A stretch of DNA of 10,252 nucleotides from JBLNDG01 sp050261415 (GCA_050261415.1 JBLNDG010000170.1:1-10252); one strand, 5' to 3'; counted from the stretch's first letter, positions 1-6,234 are shown. Notes: generated by a model not told the origin, from the sequence alone. Numbers and translations are program-made.

Positions 1-534
1 AGAAACTGATGTAATTTCATCTTTTTCATTAGAAAAAGCTATAACAGTAAACCGTATAACCTCTCCATCAATCTGCTGTAAAATTTCTTTCAATAAATTT
101 TTAGTATTAGTTTTATCCGACTTAACAATAAATAACCTTAGTTGTTTATTTTTGCCATTTCCTCTTAATCCTTTGTTTATTAAAGCTAATGCATCAATAT
201 AATGTACTTGCTCCTTATTAACTCTTTCTTGTAGCTGCAAGAATCGATGTTTATTCATTAAGGAATAAAGATACTTCGTTTCTTTATCGTAAACTAATAC
301 TAACTTCCACGGTCCCCTTTTAATTTTTAAACATTGAAATCTGTCATCACTAAGGTTTCTTAATAAATTCGTATTTGCAAAATCCCATTTCAAAAAATGA
401 ATGCCATTATATGTTTCTAAGTCGTATTCCGCCATAAAATCTAAGACTTCTTTTTTGTTTCCATCAGAAATAGCTTGAATTATTAACGATTTATGGTTAT
501 CATCTAATGGAATAGCTGAACCAAAATTACCCAT
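1..534 (-). CDS. hypothetical protein, DUF5986-like, C-terminus cut off by window edge
   Basis: An open frame of 178 codons starts with ATG at 534 and runs off the left edge without a stop, so the C-terminus is missing. The start has a good ribosome binding site (TGAGGTGAA at 541-549, reading leftward) and a convincing promoter further upstream. The protein starts MGNFGSAIPLDD, has a WDFANTNLL stretch near residue 50, a GPWKLVLVYDKETKYLYSLM block near 75-95 and an HYIDAL motif near 115. This order of blocks reminds me of the DUF5986 family of uncharacterised Bacillota proteins. That is recall of a pattern, not a database hit. No signal peptide or membrane segment is visible. It lies next to the broken integrase and could be host DNA bordering the mobile element. 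Confidence 0.75.
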   Translation of the reverse strand, partial: MGNFGSAIPLDDNHKSLIIQAISDGNKKEVLDFMAEYDLETYNGIHFLKWDFANTNLLRNLSDDRFQCLKIKRGPWKLVLVYDKETKYLYSLMNKHRFLQLQERVNKEQVHYIDALALINKGLRGNGKNKQLRLFIVKSDKTNTKNLLKEILQQIDGEVIRFTVIAFSNEKDEITSVS

Positions 535-568
535 CGTTTTTTCACCTCATCGCCTATTTTATAAATTT

Positions 569-596
569 ATTTTACAACAATCCTGAAATTTGTCAA
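569..596 (-). promoter_or_regulatory. sigma-A type promoter for the leftmost gene
   Basis: Reading the minus strand there is a perfect TTGACA -35 box (591-596), a 16-base spacer and TAAAAT as the -10 box (569-574). The ribosome binding site and ATG of the leftmost gene follow within about 35 bases. This is the clearest consensus promoter in the window. Confidence 0.7.
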
Positions 597-610
597 GTGC
601 AGTTACAAAA

Positions 611-1152
611 CTATATGAAGAAGTTTTGCATAGCCTGATCCATAGTATCTTGGTCAATGCCTATATACCTCAAAGTAATTGATGGTGAAGAATGGTTGAA
701 ATGCTTCTGTAGCAAAGCAATATCATTATGCTTCTTGTAATGCCAATAACCAAAAGTTTTACGGATGTGGTATGAGTCCCAGTTTCAGCTAAACCAATTT
801 CAATAGTAGCCTCATTCAAGATTCGGTAAGCTTGAACCCTTGTAATTGGCTTATTAACCCCTTTCTGGCTCTGGAAGAGGTATTCATCCTCCCTCATATC
901 CTGAATATAACGGTCAATTTCCTTTCGTAACAAGGCATTAATAAAGGCTTTCTTCTCTTTGTTGGTCTTTTTCTCCCGAATCGTGATGTGAGTTTGACCT
1001 TTGACATGAATAACTTTGAGCTTCAGGATATCGGAAATCCTAAAACCTGTATTTACCCCGATAACGAAGAACATGTAATCCCTATTCATTATAACCACTC
1101 CTTTAAAATATTGATTTGATAAGGGTTTCAGAGAATGTAACAGAACAGGCAT
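611..1152 (-). pseudogene. small tyrosine recombinase/integrase, frameshifted
   Basis: This is the catalytic domain of a phage/element-type tyrosine recombinase, a family that breaks and rejoins DNA at att sites. The N-terminal part shows the first catalytic Arg in NTGFRISD, the lysine-rich beta-hairpin (REKKTNKEKK) and a KPITRVQAYRILNEA block typical of the roughly 180-aa Bacillota integrases. At about 764-768 the frame breaks. Reading GTHT, then jumping two bases, continues as RKTFGYWHYKKHND, ALLQKHFNHSSPSITLRYIGI and DQDTMDQAMQNFFI, with a stop at 611-613. That restores HxxR, the second His and the nucleophile Tyr, which the original frame lacks. The simplest explanation is a 2-base duplication (CCACATCC where CCATCC is expected). 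The N-terminus also looks short. The best start is ATG at 1089, seven to eight bases after AAAGGAG. The extra 21 residues upstream are not integrase-like. Sequencing error is the main alternative. Confidence 0.85.
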
Positions 1153-1163
1153 TGTGTTACATT
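1134..1163. repeat. dif/att-like imperfect inverted repeat
   Basis: Two 12-base arms (AATGTAACAGAA and TTGTGTTACATT, 11 of 12 complementary positions) flank a 6-base centre CAGGCA. This is the geometry of a tyrosine-recombinase core site (11-13 bp arms, 6-8 bp centre). It sits just upstream of the integrase's likely start at 1089. It could instead be an operator or a hairpin in the integrase leader. The function is inferred from architecture and position only. Confidence 0.45.
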
Positions 1164-1404
1164 TTCCAAAAACAGGCTACTTAGAAAGAACTTCATCGCT
1201 TATGATAGGATGAAGGTTTGACAAATTTGACAAAAGCTAATAAACGGATACACTTGGCCGCCCATCTAAAGCAACATGAAACGGGGGCCTCCCCCTATTA
1301 GCAAGGTTTTAGTATCTTAGCGAAATCCCCCTTTTGGGCCGTAGGCCCCCAACATGGAGAAAATGGGGCTATCCAAAAATATAGACAGCCCCCAGTTTTG
1401 GGCA
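1164..1404. other. non-coding region with GC-rich palindromes
   Basis: No credible gene is visible here. The stretch contains TTTGACAAA twice in tandem (1217-1234), a GGGGG-CCT-CCCCC palindrome (1283-1295), GGGCC-GTA-GGCCC (1336-1348) and GGGGCT/AGCCCC arms (1365-1370 and 1387-1392). The GGGGGCCT at 1283-1290 is also the reverse complement of AGGCCCCC at 1343-1350, so a larger fold is possible. The palindromes resemble those near plasmid origins or transfer origins, but nothing here proves that role. Confidence 0.4.
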
Positions 1405-1442
1405 TAAAAATAGGCATCTACCGTTTTTAATGGTGGATGCCT
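1405..1442 (-). terminator. rho-independent terminator of the anti-restriction operon
   Basis: On the minus strand an 11-bp stem (AGGCATCCACC against GGTAGATGCCT, one G-U pair) with a 9-base loop is followed by a T run (ATTTTTATG). It begins directly after the stop codon of the 76-aa gene, so it ends that transcript. Confidence 0.8.
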
Positions 1443-1673
1443 TTATGCGCTTAACAATTTCAATTGACGTTCTGGCTGACTAGGTATATCTATTTTGGCT
1501 AGAATCTTCTTCCAACATGCTTTGTACAATTGGTCAAGATTAATATCAGGATACGCCTTTCGGCAAGCCAAATATAAGATTAATGTGGCTGTCCGAGGTT
1601 TACCATTCTTAAGATATTTCTGAAGCTGATATACTTCGTAAGAATTCAGTAGTTGACCAACATTAATTTTCAT
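1443..1673 (-). CDS. hypothetical 76-aa protein downstream of radC
   Basis: A short protein starting MKINVGQLLNSYEVYQLQKYLKNGKPRTATLI. It is rich in Leu, Lys and Tyr and probably mostly alpha-helical, with no signal peptide or metal-binding motif. I do not recognise the family. Its ATG overlaps the stop codon of the RadC-like gene in the arrangement TTATGA, so it should be translated by coupling with that gene. A strong terminator follows immediately. As the last gene of an anti-restriction/RadC operon it is probably an accessory protein of the element, but no function can be assigned. Confidence 0.75.
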   Translation of the reverse strand: MKINVGQLLNSYEVYQLQKYLKNGKPRTATLILYLACRKAYPDINLDQLYKACWKKILAKIDIPSQPERQLKLLSA

Positions 1674-2269
1674 AAGATACCACGCTCCTTTAAGCTAATG
1701 TATCTGCCATCCCCAATAATCACATGGTCAAGTACCCTAATCCCCAACACTTCCCCCGCTTCTTTTAAGCGATTAGTTAATGATAGGTCATTCTGGCTGG
1801 GGGTAGGATCTCCACTGGGGTGGTTGTGGCAAACAATTATAGATGCAGCACTACGGGTAATAGCTCCCTTAAATACCTCACGAGGATGAACAACGCAAGA
1901 ATCCAATATCCCGATAGCAATTACAGGTGTTGCCAGAACCATATTTTTCACATTTAAATAGACCGCTCTAAATACCTCACGGTCTAACCATTGCATCTCT
2001 GAGGATAATAGATGAAAGATGTCCGATGGAGATTTAATGGTGGTTCTAATTTGGGGTTCCGAGACATACCGCTTACCGAGTTCAAAGATTGCTTTTAATT
2101 TGGTAGCGGTTACTTTGGACAAACCAGCTTCCTTTAATTCATCAATACTGGCTGCGGCTATCTCTTTCAAACTACCGAATTTCCCTAATAACTCATCTCC
2201 TTTCTTCTCCCTAATGGTTAATAATAAGAGTTCTTTAACACTTAAATCCGATAAGTCTTGGTATAACAT
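1670..2269 (-). CDS. radC: RadC-like JAB/MPN domain protein
   Basis: A 199-aa protein of the RadC family. Residues 25-70 form a helix-hairpin-helix-like region (FGSLKEIAAASIDELKEAGL). The C-terminal JAB/MPN metalloprotease-like domain holds the full metal-site signature HNHPSGDPTPSQND, with His148, His150, Ser158 and Asp161. RadC was named as a DNA repair protein, but its biochemical role is unsettled. Mobile elements often carry copies, commonly beside anti-restriction genes as here. The start at 2269 is chosen because AAAGGAG lies eight bases upstream. The longer frame to 2344 would have to run through the terminator hairpin at 2298-2322 and its first 25 residues do not look RadC-like. It shares its stop codon with the start of the 76-aa gene. 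Confidence 0.92.
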   Translation of the reverse strand: MLYQDLSDLSVKELLLLTIREKKGDELLGKFGSLKEIAAASIDELKEAGLSKVTATKLKAIFELGKRYVSEPQIRTTIKSPSDIFHLLSSEMQWLDREVFRAVYLNVKNMVLATPVIAIGILDSCVVHPREVFKGAITRSAASIIVCHNHPSGDPTPSQNDLSLTNRLKEAGEVLGIRVLDHVIIGDGRYISLKERGIL

Positions 2270-2297
2270 TATTTTCGCTCCTTTCTGATTTTGGGCA

Positions 2298-2322
2298 CAA
2301 AAAAAGACCTCTCTCGGCCTTT
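2298..2322 (-). terminator. intrinsic terminator between the 79-aa gene and radC
   Basis: The minus strand reads AAAGGCC, a GAGAGA loop, then GGTCTTT followed by a T run that forms a 7-bp stem with one G-U pair. It lies 22 bases after the stop of the 79-aa gene and 28 bases before the radC start. It would end or attenuate read-through into radC. Confidence 0.65.
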
Positions 2323-2343
2323 GATGCATCATAGATAACTCCA

Positions 2344-2583
2344 CTAAGACTTTGCTTTTATTCGTTTGGCTAGTAGCATCAAATACAGTTCCCTTTGCCT
2401 GTCATTCCAGTGGGGAAGCGGCATGTCACCGTGCCTGATCGTAAGACATACCTCATTTACCTGGTTGCGGAAGGTTTTTTCCATCCCATTTTTCTTTGCA
2501 GTTGCGAACCATGGTTCCAATAGAGGCTCAAACTCTTTCCCAAAGAAGATCCTCTCTTTTAGAATGACTTTATTCATAGACAT
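2344..2583 (-). CDS. hypothetical 79-aa protein
   Basis: A small basic protein starting MSMNKVILKERIFFGKEFEP and ending in the charged, probably helical tail LLAKRIKAKS. It has two tryptophans, no cysteine pair, no signal peptide and no motif I can assign. The ATG at 2583 lies seven bases after an AAAGGGGG ribosome binding site. That site begins right at the stop codon of the ArdC-like gene, so the two are probably co-translated. A terminator lies 22 bases after its stop. Its place between ArdC and RadC suggests a plasmid maintenance or anti-restriction accessory role, but this rests on context only. Confidence 0.75.
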   Translation of the reverse strand: MSMNKVILKERIFFGKEFEPLLEPWFATAKKNGMEKTFRNQVNEVCLTIRHGDMPLPHWNDRQRELYLMLLAKRIKAKS

Positions 2584-2596
2584 AGCAAAACCCCCT

Positions 2597-3472
2597 TTAA
2601 AAAGTAAGAGCAGGATTTGATTCCTGCTCCTCTTGCTTGATATTTAAAATGTAATCTGCTGCTTTACTGGCTGCTGCGGCTGAAACTACAACTAACTTGG
2701 AATCACCTCGTAGTACCTTTAACCAGCTTTGGATATAAGCGGCTGAGTTTTTAAGAGTAGAATTCTCGATCTCACAGATACCGCATAAAAAGCTTGCGCC
2801 CATTTCCGCAATAAGTTCTTCCTTACTGTAATCAGAGGAACCGAAAGGAGCTATTCTTTCGTTGAGTTTCCGATTCACCCTGGAACTATGGCCTGTACTA
2901 TGAACTATCTCATGGAACAGAGTTGAATAATACTCCTCAGCGCTAACAAATAAATCACGCTTGGGCATCTTGATATAGTCCAGGAGTGGAGAATAACAAG
3001 CCTGCATTCCTTCATGTCTTATTTCTGGTCGATTAGGCATCCCCTCAACGATTTGTTCCGCTTTTTCGATAGGCGTAAACTCATTTGCTGGAAGTTCATC
3101 TGCTGGAGTTTTAATTCCCTCGCACTGTTCCAAATTGAACACGTTGTAATACCTAAGAAAAGGAATCTTTTCGGTCTTTTCATTACCATCTTGATCTTCA
3201 TCCACCTTTTGCAGCACCTTCCAAAAGACGATCAGAGTGGCCTTTTCACCTTTCTTTACATGTCCACCAAGATCTAGAGCCTGGTCATAAGTCAGCCAAT
3301 ATTTAGAACTGTAGCGGGCAGAAGCTAACAAGAATACATTAACACCACGGTAAGGCCGCTTACTAACAAGATTCAGAGGCATCCCCTTGCTTTTCCATGG
3401 TTTCCGCCAGGGTATTTCTCCTTGCTCTAAGAGTGCAATAATCTTTTCAGTAACAATTTCGTATACATTCAT
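2597..3472 (-). CDS. ardC: ArdC-like anti-restriction protein (ssDNA-binding domain plus zincin domain)
   Basis: A 291-aa protein (starting MNVYEIVTEK) with the two-domain layout of ArdC. The N-terminal ssDNA-binding domain shows LEQGEIPWRKPWKSKG, NLVSKRPYRGVN, YWLTYDQALDLGGHVKKGEK and VFWK. The C-terminal zincin-like domain has the HEIVHSTGH metal motif (about residues 187-195) and a downstream Glu in AEMGASFLCG as the likely third ligand. ArdC of plasmid pSa protects incoming ssDNA from restriction during conjugation; the same role is inferred here. An ATG three codons further upstream exists, but AGAAAGGG sits too close to it and at the right distance (eight bases) from 3472. The gene follows ardA after a terminator and is tightly linked to the 79-aa gene. 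Confidence 0.92.
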   Translation of the reverse strand: MNVYEIVTEKIIALLEQGEIPWRKPWKSKGMPLNLVSKRPYRGVNVFLLASARYSSKYWLTYDQALDLGGHVKKGEKATLIVFWKVLQKVDEDQDGNEKTEKIPFLRYYNVFNLEQCEGIKTPADELPANEFTPIEKAEQIVEGMPNRPEIRHEGMQACYSPLLDYIKMPKRDLFVSAEEYYSTLFHEIVHSTGHSSRVNRKLNERIAPFGSSDYSKEELIAEMGASFLCGICEIENSTLKNSAAYIQSWLKVLRGDSKLVVVSAAAASKAADYILNIKQEEQESNPALTF

Positions 3473-3548
3473 AACATTCACCCTTTCTGTATAAATGGTT
3501 CTTTAATTGCTTATTGATGACCCAGTCACTGTTTTAAGGCATAAAAAA

Positions 3549-3563
3549 AGAGCCATCAGCTCT
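3549..3563 (-). terminator. intrinsic terminator after ardA
   Basis: On the minus strand AGAGC, a 5-base loop and GCTCT are followed by a T run (3543-3549). It lies about 17 bases after the ardA stop and about 75 bases before the ardC start. The stem is short (5 bp), so termination may be partial. Confidence 0.6.
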
Positions 3564-3579
3564 GGTTGGTACACTGAAC

Positions 3580-4089
3580 CTAATAAAAATGGACAGCAAT
3601 CCTTAAATCCTCATAGATGGTATAACCACTACTTTCAAACTCTTCACCAATTACCGTATAATCTATATAGCCTTTGAGCCGTTCAGGTATCTCGGTATGA
3701 AAGAATTCTTGTTTCACAATGGCGTAACCAAGATCCTCTGTCGTTTCCACATCGTCCAGCATTGAATAATTATTATCCTTCAAGCAATTGACCACATCTT
3801 CAAGCTCGGAGAAGTTGCGGAATGCGGCCTTGATAACCCTTGTATCATGGAAGTGAACTATTTCCTTGAACTCAATTATCAAGTCATTAAGCTCATAGAT
3901 GTCAGTAAATGAATGCACTCTCATTCCATATTCTGTGCTGTGGTCGGAAATAAAATATTCTTCATAGTTACCAAGGACTTTCTTAACTTCATTATCCAAA
4001 AATTACCTATCCATCGGTAATTGAATCCATTTTCCTACTAGCTCCCCGTGGTTATACCTTGTTAAATCAGTAAGATAGACTAGTAACAT
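3580..4089 (-). pseudogene. ardA: ArdA-family anti-restriction protein interrupted by an in-frame TAA
   Basis: ArdA proteins are acidic DNA mimics that block type I restriction enzymes. The frame from ATG at 4089 (ribosome binding site GAGGAGG eight bases upstream) to the TAG at 3580 spans 169 residues, the usual ArdA size. Codon 29 is TAA (4003-4005). Before it, VYLTDLTRYNHGELVGKWIQLPMD is a typical ArdA N-terminus. After it, in the same frame, come EEYFISDH, DIYELNDLIIEF, the TTEDLGYAIVKQ block and IPERLKGYIDYTVIGEEF, matching the middle and C-terminal ArdA domains. No frameshift is needed, so this is a single nonsense change. The downstream 139 codons could be made by re-initiation at TTG 3999, two codons after the stop, where GATAGG is a weak ribosome binding site. 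That product would lack the first beta-strand region. A natural split gene is less likely. Confidence 0.85.
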
Positions 4090-4102
4090 TGTAAAGACCT
4101 CC

Positions 4103-4156
4103 TCAATATTGGTTTTGGGACAACAGGGACAAATTTATTAGGATCTCTCCATCCAT
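4103..4156 (-). CDS. possible 17-aa leader peptide upstream of ardA
   Basis: A short frame (MDGEILINLSLLSQNQY) has AAGGAG six bases before its ATG. Its TGA overlaps the ardA ribosome binding site (TATTGAGGAGG). Ribosomes ending here would sit on the ardA start region, which is the arrangement of a translationally coupled leader peptide. An intrinsic terminator lies just upstream. There is no similarity evidence, so this is a proposal from the arrangement only. Confidence 0.35.
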   Translation of the reverse strand: MDGEILINLSLLSQNQY

Positions 4157-4179
4157 GAATCACTCCTTAATCAGAAAAT

Positions 4180-4209
4180 AAAAAAGAGCCAGTTTTATCG
4201 TCATGGCTC
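4180..4209 (-). terminator. intrinsic terminator or attenuator upstream of the ardA leader
   Basis: On the minus strand GAGCCA and TGGCTC form a 6-bp stem (4204-4209 with 4186-4191) around a 12-base loop. A run of six T follows. No intact gene ends just upstream on this strand, so it either attenuates ardA or ends the transcript of the broken gene at 4424-4696. Confidence 0.6.
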
Positions 4210-4290
4210 AGGACACCCACCTATTTACCCAAAGATGGAAACGGATAGATGAGATTCGATCACACTCCTTTCAAATAGTTCCCATATAAA

Positions 4291-4346
4291 GGGGGGTGGG
4301 CCACGAAAAAACGCAAGTCATTTTTTCGATTACCCCCTATACCCCC
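4291..4346. repeat. bipartite G-run/C-run stem-loop, candidate replication or transfer origin
   Basis: An inner perfect 8-bp stem (CGAAAAAA at 4304-4311, TTTTTTCG at 4321-4328) has a 9-base loop. It is enclosed by GGGGGT (4292-4297) pairing with ACCCCC at 4332-4337, or alternatively at 4341-4346. The ACCCCCT unit is repeated directly with a 9-base period. G-run/C-run inverted repeats of this kind occur in transfer origins and rolling-circle origins. This one lies between the divergent anti-restriction and replication operons, a usual place for such a site. No nick-site consensus can be confirmed by eye. Confidence 0.4.
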
Positions 4347-4423
4347 TCGGGAAAAATTTGTAATTTTGACACTCCTATAAGGCCCAAAAATCTGTTAAAG
4401 AAATTTTTGTCCCAGTTGTCCCA

Positions 4424-4696
4424 TTATTTCTGAAAAAACTGTGCAAATTTAACGATTTGGCGGATCTTTATAAGAAGTGTATCCAGATTATCTGGACAAT
4501 TGCTCTTTTTAGTCTCATATAAATCCGCCTTAAACAGACCAACATTTATCGGAAATACTTGTTTACCTGGCCTTTTGCAATGATGATTGCAATTTCTAAG
4601 GGAATATTGAGGATGCCAGTATTTTAGTCCTACAGGCAAAAAAGCATGTTACCCACACCTCGAACAATCAAAAATCCTATTTGGAGAATATTGAAT
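4424..4696 (-). pseudogene. possible remnant of a cysteine-rich (zinc-ribbon-like) protein
   Basis: One frame reads FDCSRCG, a TAA (4649-4651), then HAFLPVGLKYWHPQ, RNCNHHCKRPGKQVF and KKSNCPDNLDTLLIKIRQI before its stop at 4424. The CxxC pair before the TAA and the CNHHC cluster after it suggest one zinc-ribbon-like protein cut by a nonsense codon. There is no good start with a ribosome binding site. The frame is closed by another TAA just upstream of 4696, so the 5' end is also lost. I do not recognise the family. The alternative is that the frame is open by chance. It lies opposite the upstream region of the XRE gene. Confidence 0.35.
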
Positions 4697-4794
4697 TTAG
4701 TTTCTCAACCACAATCAAACTGTTACAAATGCATACAATATGTAATGGGAGTCAATACGTAAACTCCAATAAAACTACAGGAGAGTGTTTCAAA

Positions 4795-5001
4795 GTGTTT
4801 TATGGTGACAATTTAAGAAAAGTAAGGATGGAATCGGGGCTTACCTTGAAGAAACTGAGTGAAGGGTCGGGGGTTCATGTACGGACTCTATTGAGGTTGG
4901 AAGCAAGTATCGGTAATCCAAAGATTGATACATTGGCCGATATAGCCAAATATTTTGGAATGACGGTGGATGATCTCTTTCTCAAAAAATCCGTAAGTTA
5001 A
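4795..5001 (+). CDS. XRE-family (Cro/CI-type) transcriptional regulator
   Basis: A 68-aa single-domain DNA-binding protein. The helix-turn-helix spans about residues 4-60: NLRKVRMESGLTLKKLSEGSGV, then HVRTLLRLEASIGNPKIDTLADIAKYFGMTVDDLF, the usual XRE pattern ending in a DDLF helix. The GTG at 4795 is preferred because AGGAGAG lies nine bases upstream and the domain begins directly. The frame can be extended to TTG 4681, but that part has no ribosome binding site and no domain character. The gene is first in the plus-strand cluster, ahead of the replication initiator. A role as repressor of that cluster or of the divergent anti-restriction operon is inferred from position. Confidence 0.88.
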   Translation: MFYGDNLRKVRMESGLTLKKLSEGSGVHVRTLLRLEASIGNPKIDTLADIAKYFGMTVDDLFLKKSVS

Positions 5002-5011
5002 GTGCAAGGTG

Positions 5012-5033
5012 TTGCATCTCATTTGCATATAAT
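5012..5033 (+). promoter_or_regulatory. -10 box with TTGCAT direct repeat upstream of rep
   Basis: A consensus TATAAT (5028-5033) follows two copies of TTGCAT spaced 11 bases apart (5012-5017 and 5023-5028). No good -35 box lies 16-18 bases upstream. This may be a regulated promoter for the replication initiator, with the TTGCAT pair as a binding site, perhaps for the XRE protein encoded just before it. Only the -10 box is clear. Confidence 0.4.
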
Positions 5034-5088
5034 AGATTTGTACGGTTTAGGGGGAAATTCATTTTTTCTAGCCCCACATATTAACTAA

Positions 5089-5120
5089 CAGAGTCAGCCA
5101 AGGTGCTGGCTTTGTGCATT
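5089..5120 (+). terminator. weak terminator-like hairpin in the rep leader
   Basis: AGCCA, a 6-base loop and TGGCT form a 5-bp stem followed by TTGTGCATTTTT. It lies after the XRE gene and before the replication initiator. It could end the XRE transcript or attenuate rep. The stem is short and the T run is displaced by several bases. Confidence 0.35.
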
Positions 5121-5127
5121 TTTATGG

Positions 5128-5147
5128 GTGTCTGACGGTGTCTTACG
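5128..5147. repeat. two tandem decamers, core GTYNKAC, upstream of rep
   Basis: GTGTCTGACG and GTGTCTTACG are adjacent and differ at one base. Both contain the core GT(C/T)N(G/T)AC that recurs in five tandem copies after the rep gene. Inverted ATGACAC (5165-5171) and GTGTCAT (5205-5211) follow, so the whole 5128-5211 stretch is a candidate origin or operator. Confidence 0.55.
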
Positions 5148-5298
5148 TAACTCAAAGACTCATGATGACACGAGTATAACTATACAAGATTTTACTACTC
5201 AAAAGTGTCATTTAATTAGTATTATCAATAGTTCCCAAGATCAATGTCATAGTCCCAATATGAATATCAAGACTGCTACTCCTATGAGGTACAATTCG

Positions 5299-6234
5299 AT
5301 GAAACTCAATATCGGTTATGACGGTATCAAAATCTATGCTCCATATCTTCCAGTGGAACAAGCCCTCTCTGGTATGAAACAGGAAGAACGTTCACTGGAG
5401 GAGCTTTACTATATCAAACATAAGCTTTGTACTAATGTAGTATACCGTAACATTGCATATGGTGAGGGTATTACCATCCTCTTCAATCCTTGTCTTAAGA
5501 CCGCTTACATCAAGGAAGTCCCTGTATCCATTCTTTGTATCAACGCTGATGGATTAACCCCTTCTATGATCAGAGATATTGCTTTGAGGATTTACGGCAC
5601 CTTGGATAAGTTAACCATTGCCTATATTGAGTCCAAAGTCGATATTGATGAGACTGACTTCAACACCATTGCTAAAAACCTACTGGTAATGGGGAAGAAG
5701 ATCGCCTTTGATAAGTTTCAAGGGGAAACCCTATATTTCGGCAAACGAACCAGTAGAAATGAGATTTCATTGTATGATAAGGGTCTGCAACACTATGGAG
5801 TAAAAGACACCCTCATCAGGATAGAAGCCAGGAACCGCTTCATAAAAAAGGAACAACCCCTGCTAATTGACTTCCTCACTGGGAAATGGCGGCAGGAAAA
5901 CCCCTTCCGTAAAACTTTGCTAATCAATTCCGAAGAACTACCTCTGACCAGGAATGAAAAAATATCCTTATCCAAACGTGGTTTAGCCCTCTTTTATATG
6001 AACTTATCTAAAGCCCGTAAGGATGTTCTGGCAAGGTATTTTAAAGACCTGGTTACCCTGGACTTAAATGCGGTCTTTCAGCAATGGGAAGAAGGTTGGC
6101 TTGCGGCAAATGATGATCCCGATATGACCAGTAACCAACTGGAGGAACCAATCTCTGATGTTGCTAACGAAGGGATTATCAATATCAATCAGTCAGATCA
6201 TTGTAATCCATTTGCTAGGGGTGATGATGGATAA
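5299..6234 (+). CDS. rolling-circle-type replication initiator (Rep_trans-like)
   Basis: A 311-aa protein resembling Rep_trans/HUH-type initiators and relaxases, which nick one DNA strand to start replication or transfer. The clearest blocks are ETLYFGKRTSRNEISLYDKG (about residues 143-162), followed by LIRIEARNRFIKKEQ (172-186). This 'YfGkr.S...YdKg ... RiE.R' pattern marks that family. IESKVDIDETDF (about 110-121) resembles the preceding acidic metal-site strand. The ATG at 5299 is chosen because TGAGGT lies nine bases upstream and MKLNIGYDGIKIYAPY looks like a first beta-strand. The frame is open back to GTG 5128, but that part is S/T/N/Q-rich, lacks a ribosome binding site and overlaps the tandem decamers. 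Members are plasmid, phage or ICE proteins; which kind this is cannot be decided here. Confidence 0.78.
   Translation: MKLNIGYDGIKIYAPYLPVEQALSGMKQEERSLEELYYIKHKLCTNVVYRNIAYGEGITILFNPCLKTAYIKEVPVSILCINADGLTPSMIRDIALRIYGTLDKLTIAYIESKVDIDETDFNTIAKNLLVMGKKIAFDKFQGETLYFGKRTSRNEISLYDKGLQHYGVKDTLIRIEARNRFIKKEQPLLIDFLTGKWRQENPFRKTLLINSEELPLTRNEKISLSKRGLALFYMNLSKARKDVLARYFKDLVTLDLNAVFQQWEEGWLAANDDPDMTSNQLEEPISDVANEGIININQSDHCNPFARGDDG

Noticed and set aside
586..1228. 11-base inverted repeat (AAATTTGTCAA and TTGACAAATTT) around the integrase as arm-type sites
   Set aside because: The left copy is the -35 region of a good promoter, and TTGACA-containing strings are common in AT-rich DNA.
2270..2344. 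Upstream extension of RadC
   Set aside because: It would run through a terminator hairpin, and the ATG at 2269 has AAAGGAG at ideal spacing.
4003..4651. Recoding of TAA as a sense codon (two genes with internal TAA)
   Set aside because: Several intact genes in the window end with TAA at sensible places, so simple nonsense changes are more likely.
4681..4794. N-terminal extension of the XRE regulator from TTG 4681
   Set aside because: No ribosome binding site and no domain character; GTG 4795 has AGGAGAG nine bases upstream and gives a standard 68-aa protein.
5128..5298. N-terminal extension of the replication initiator from GTG 5128
   Set aside because: It has no ribosome binding site, a composition unlike a folded domain, and overlaps the tandem decamers. 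ATG 5299 has a proper site and begins with a plausible beta-strand.
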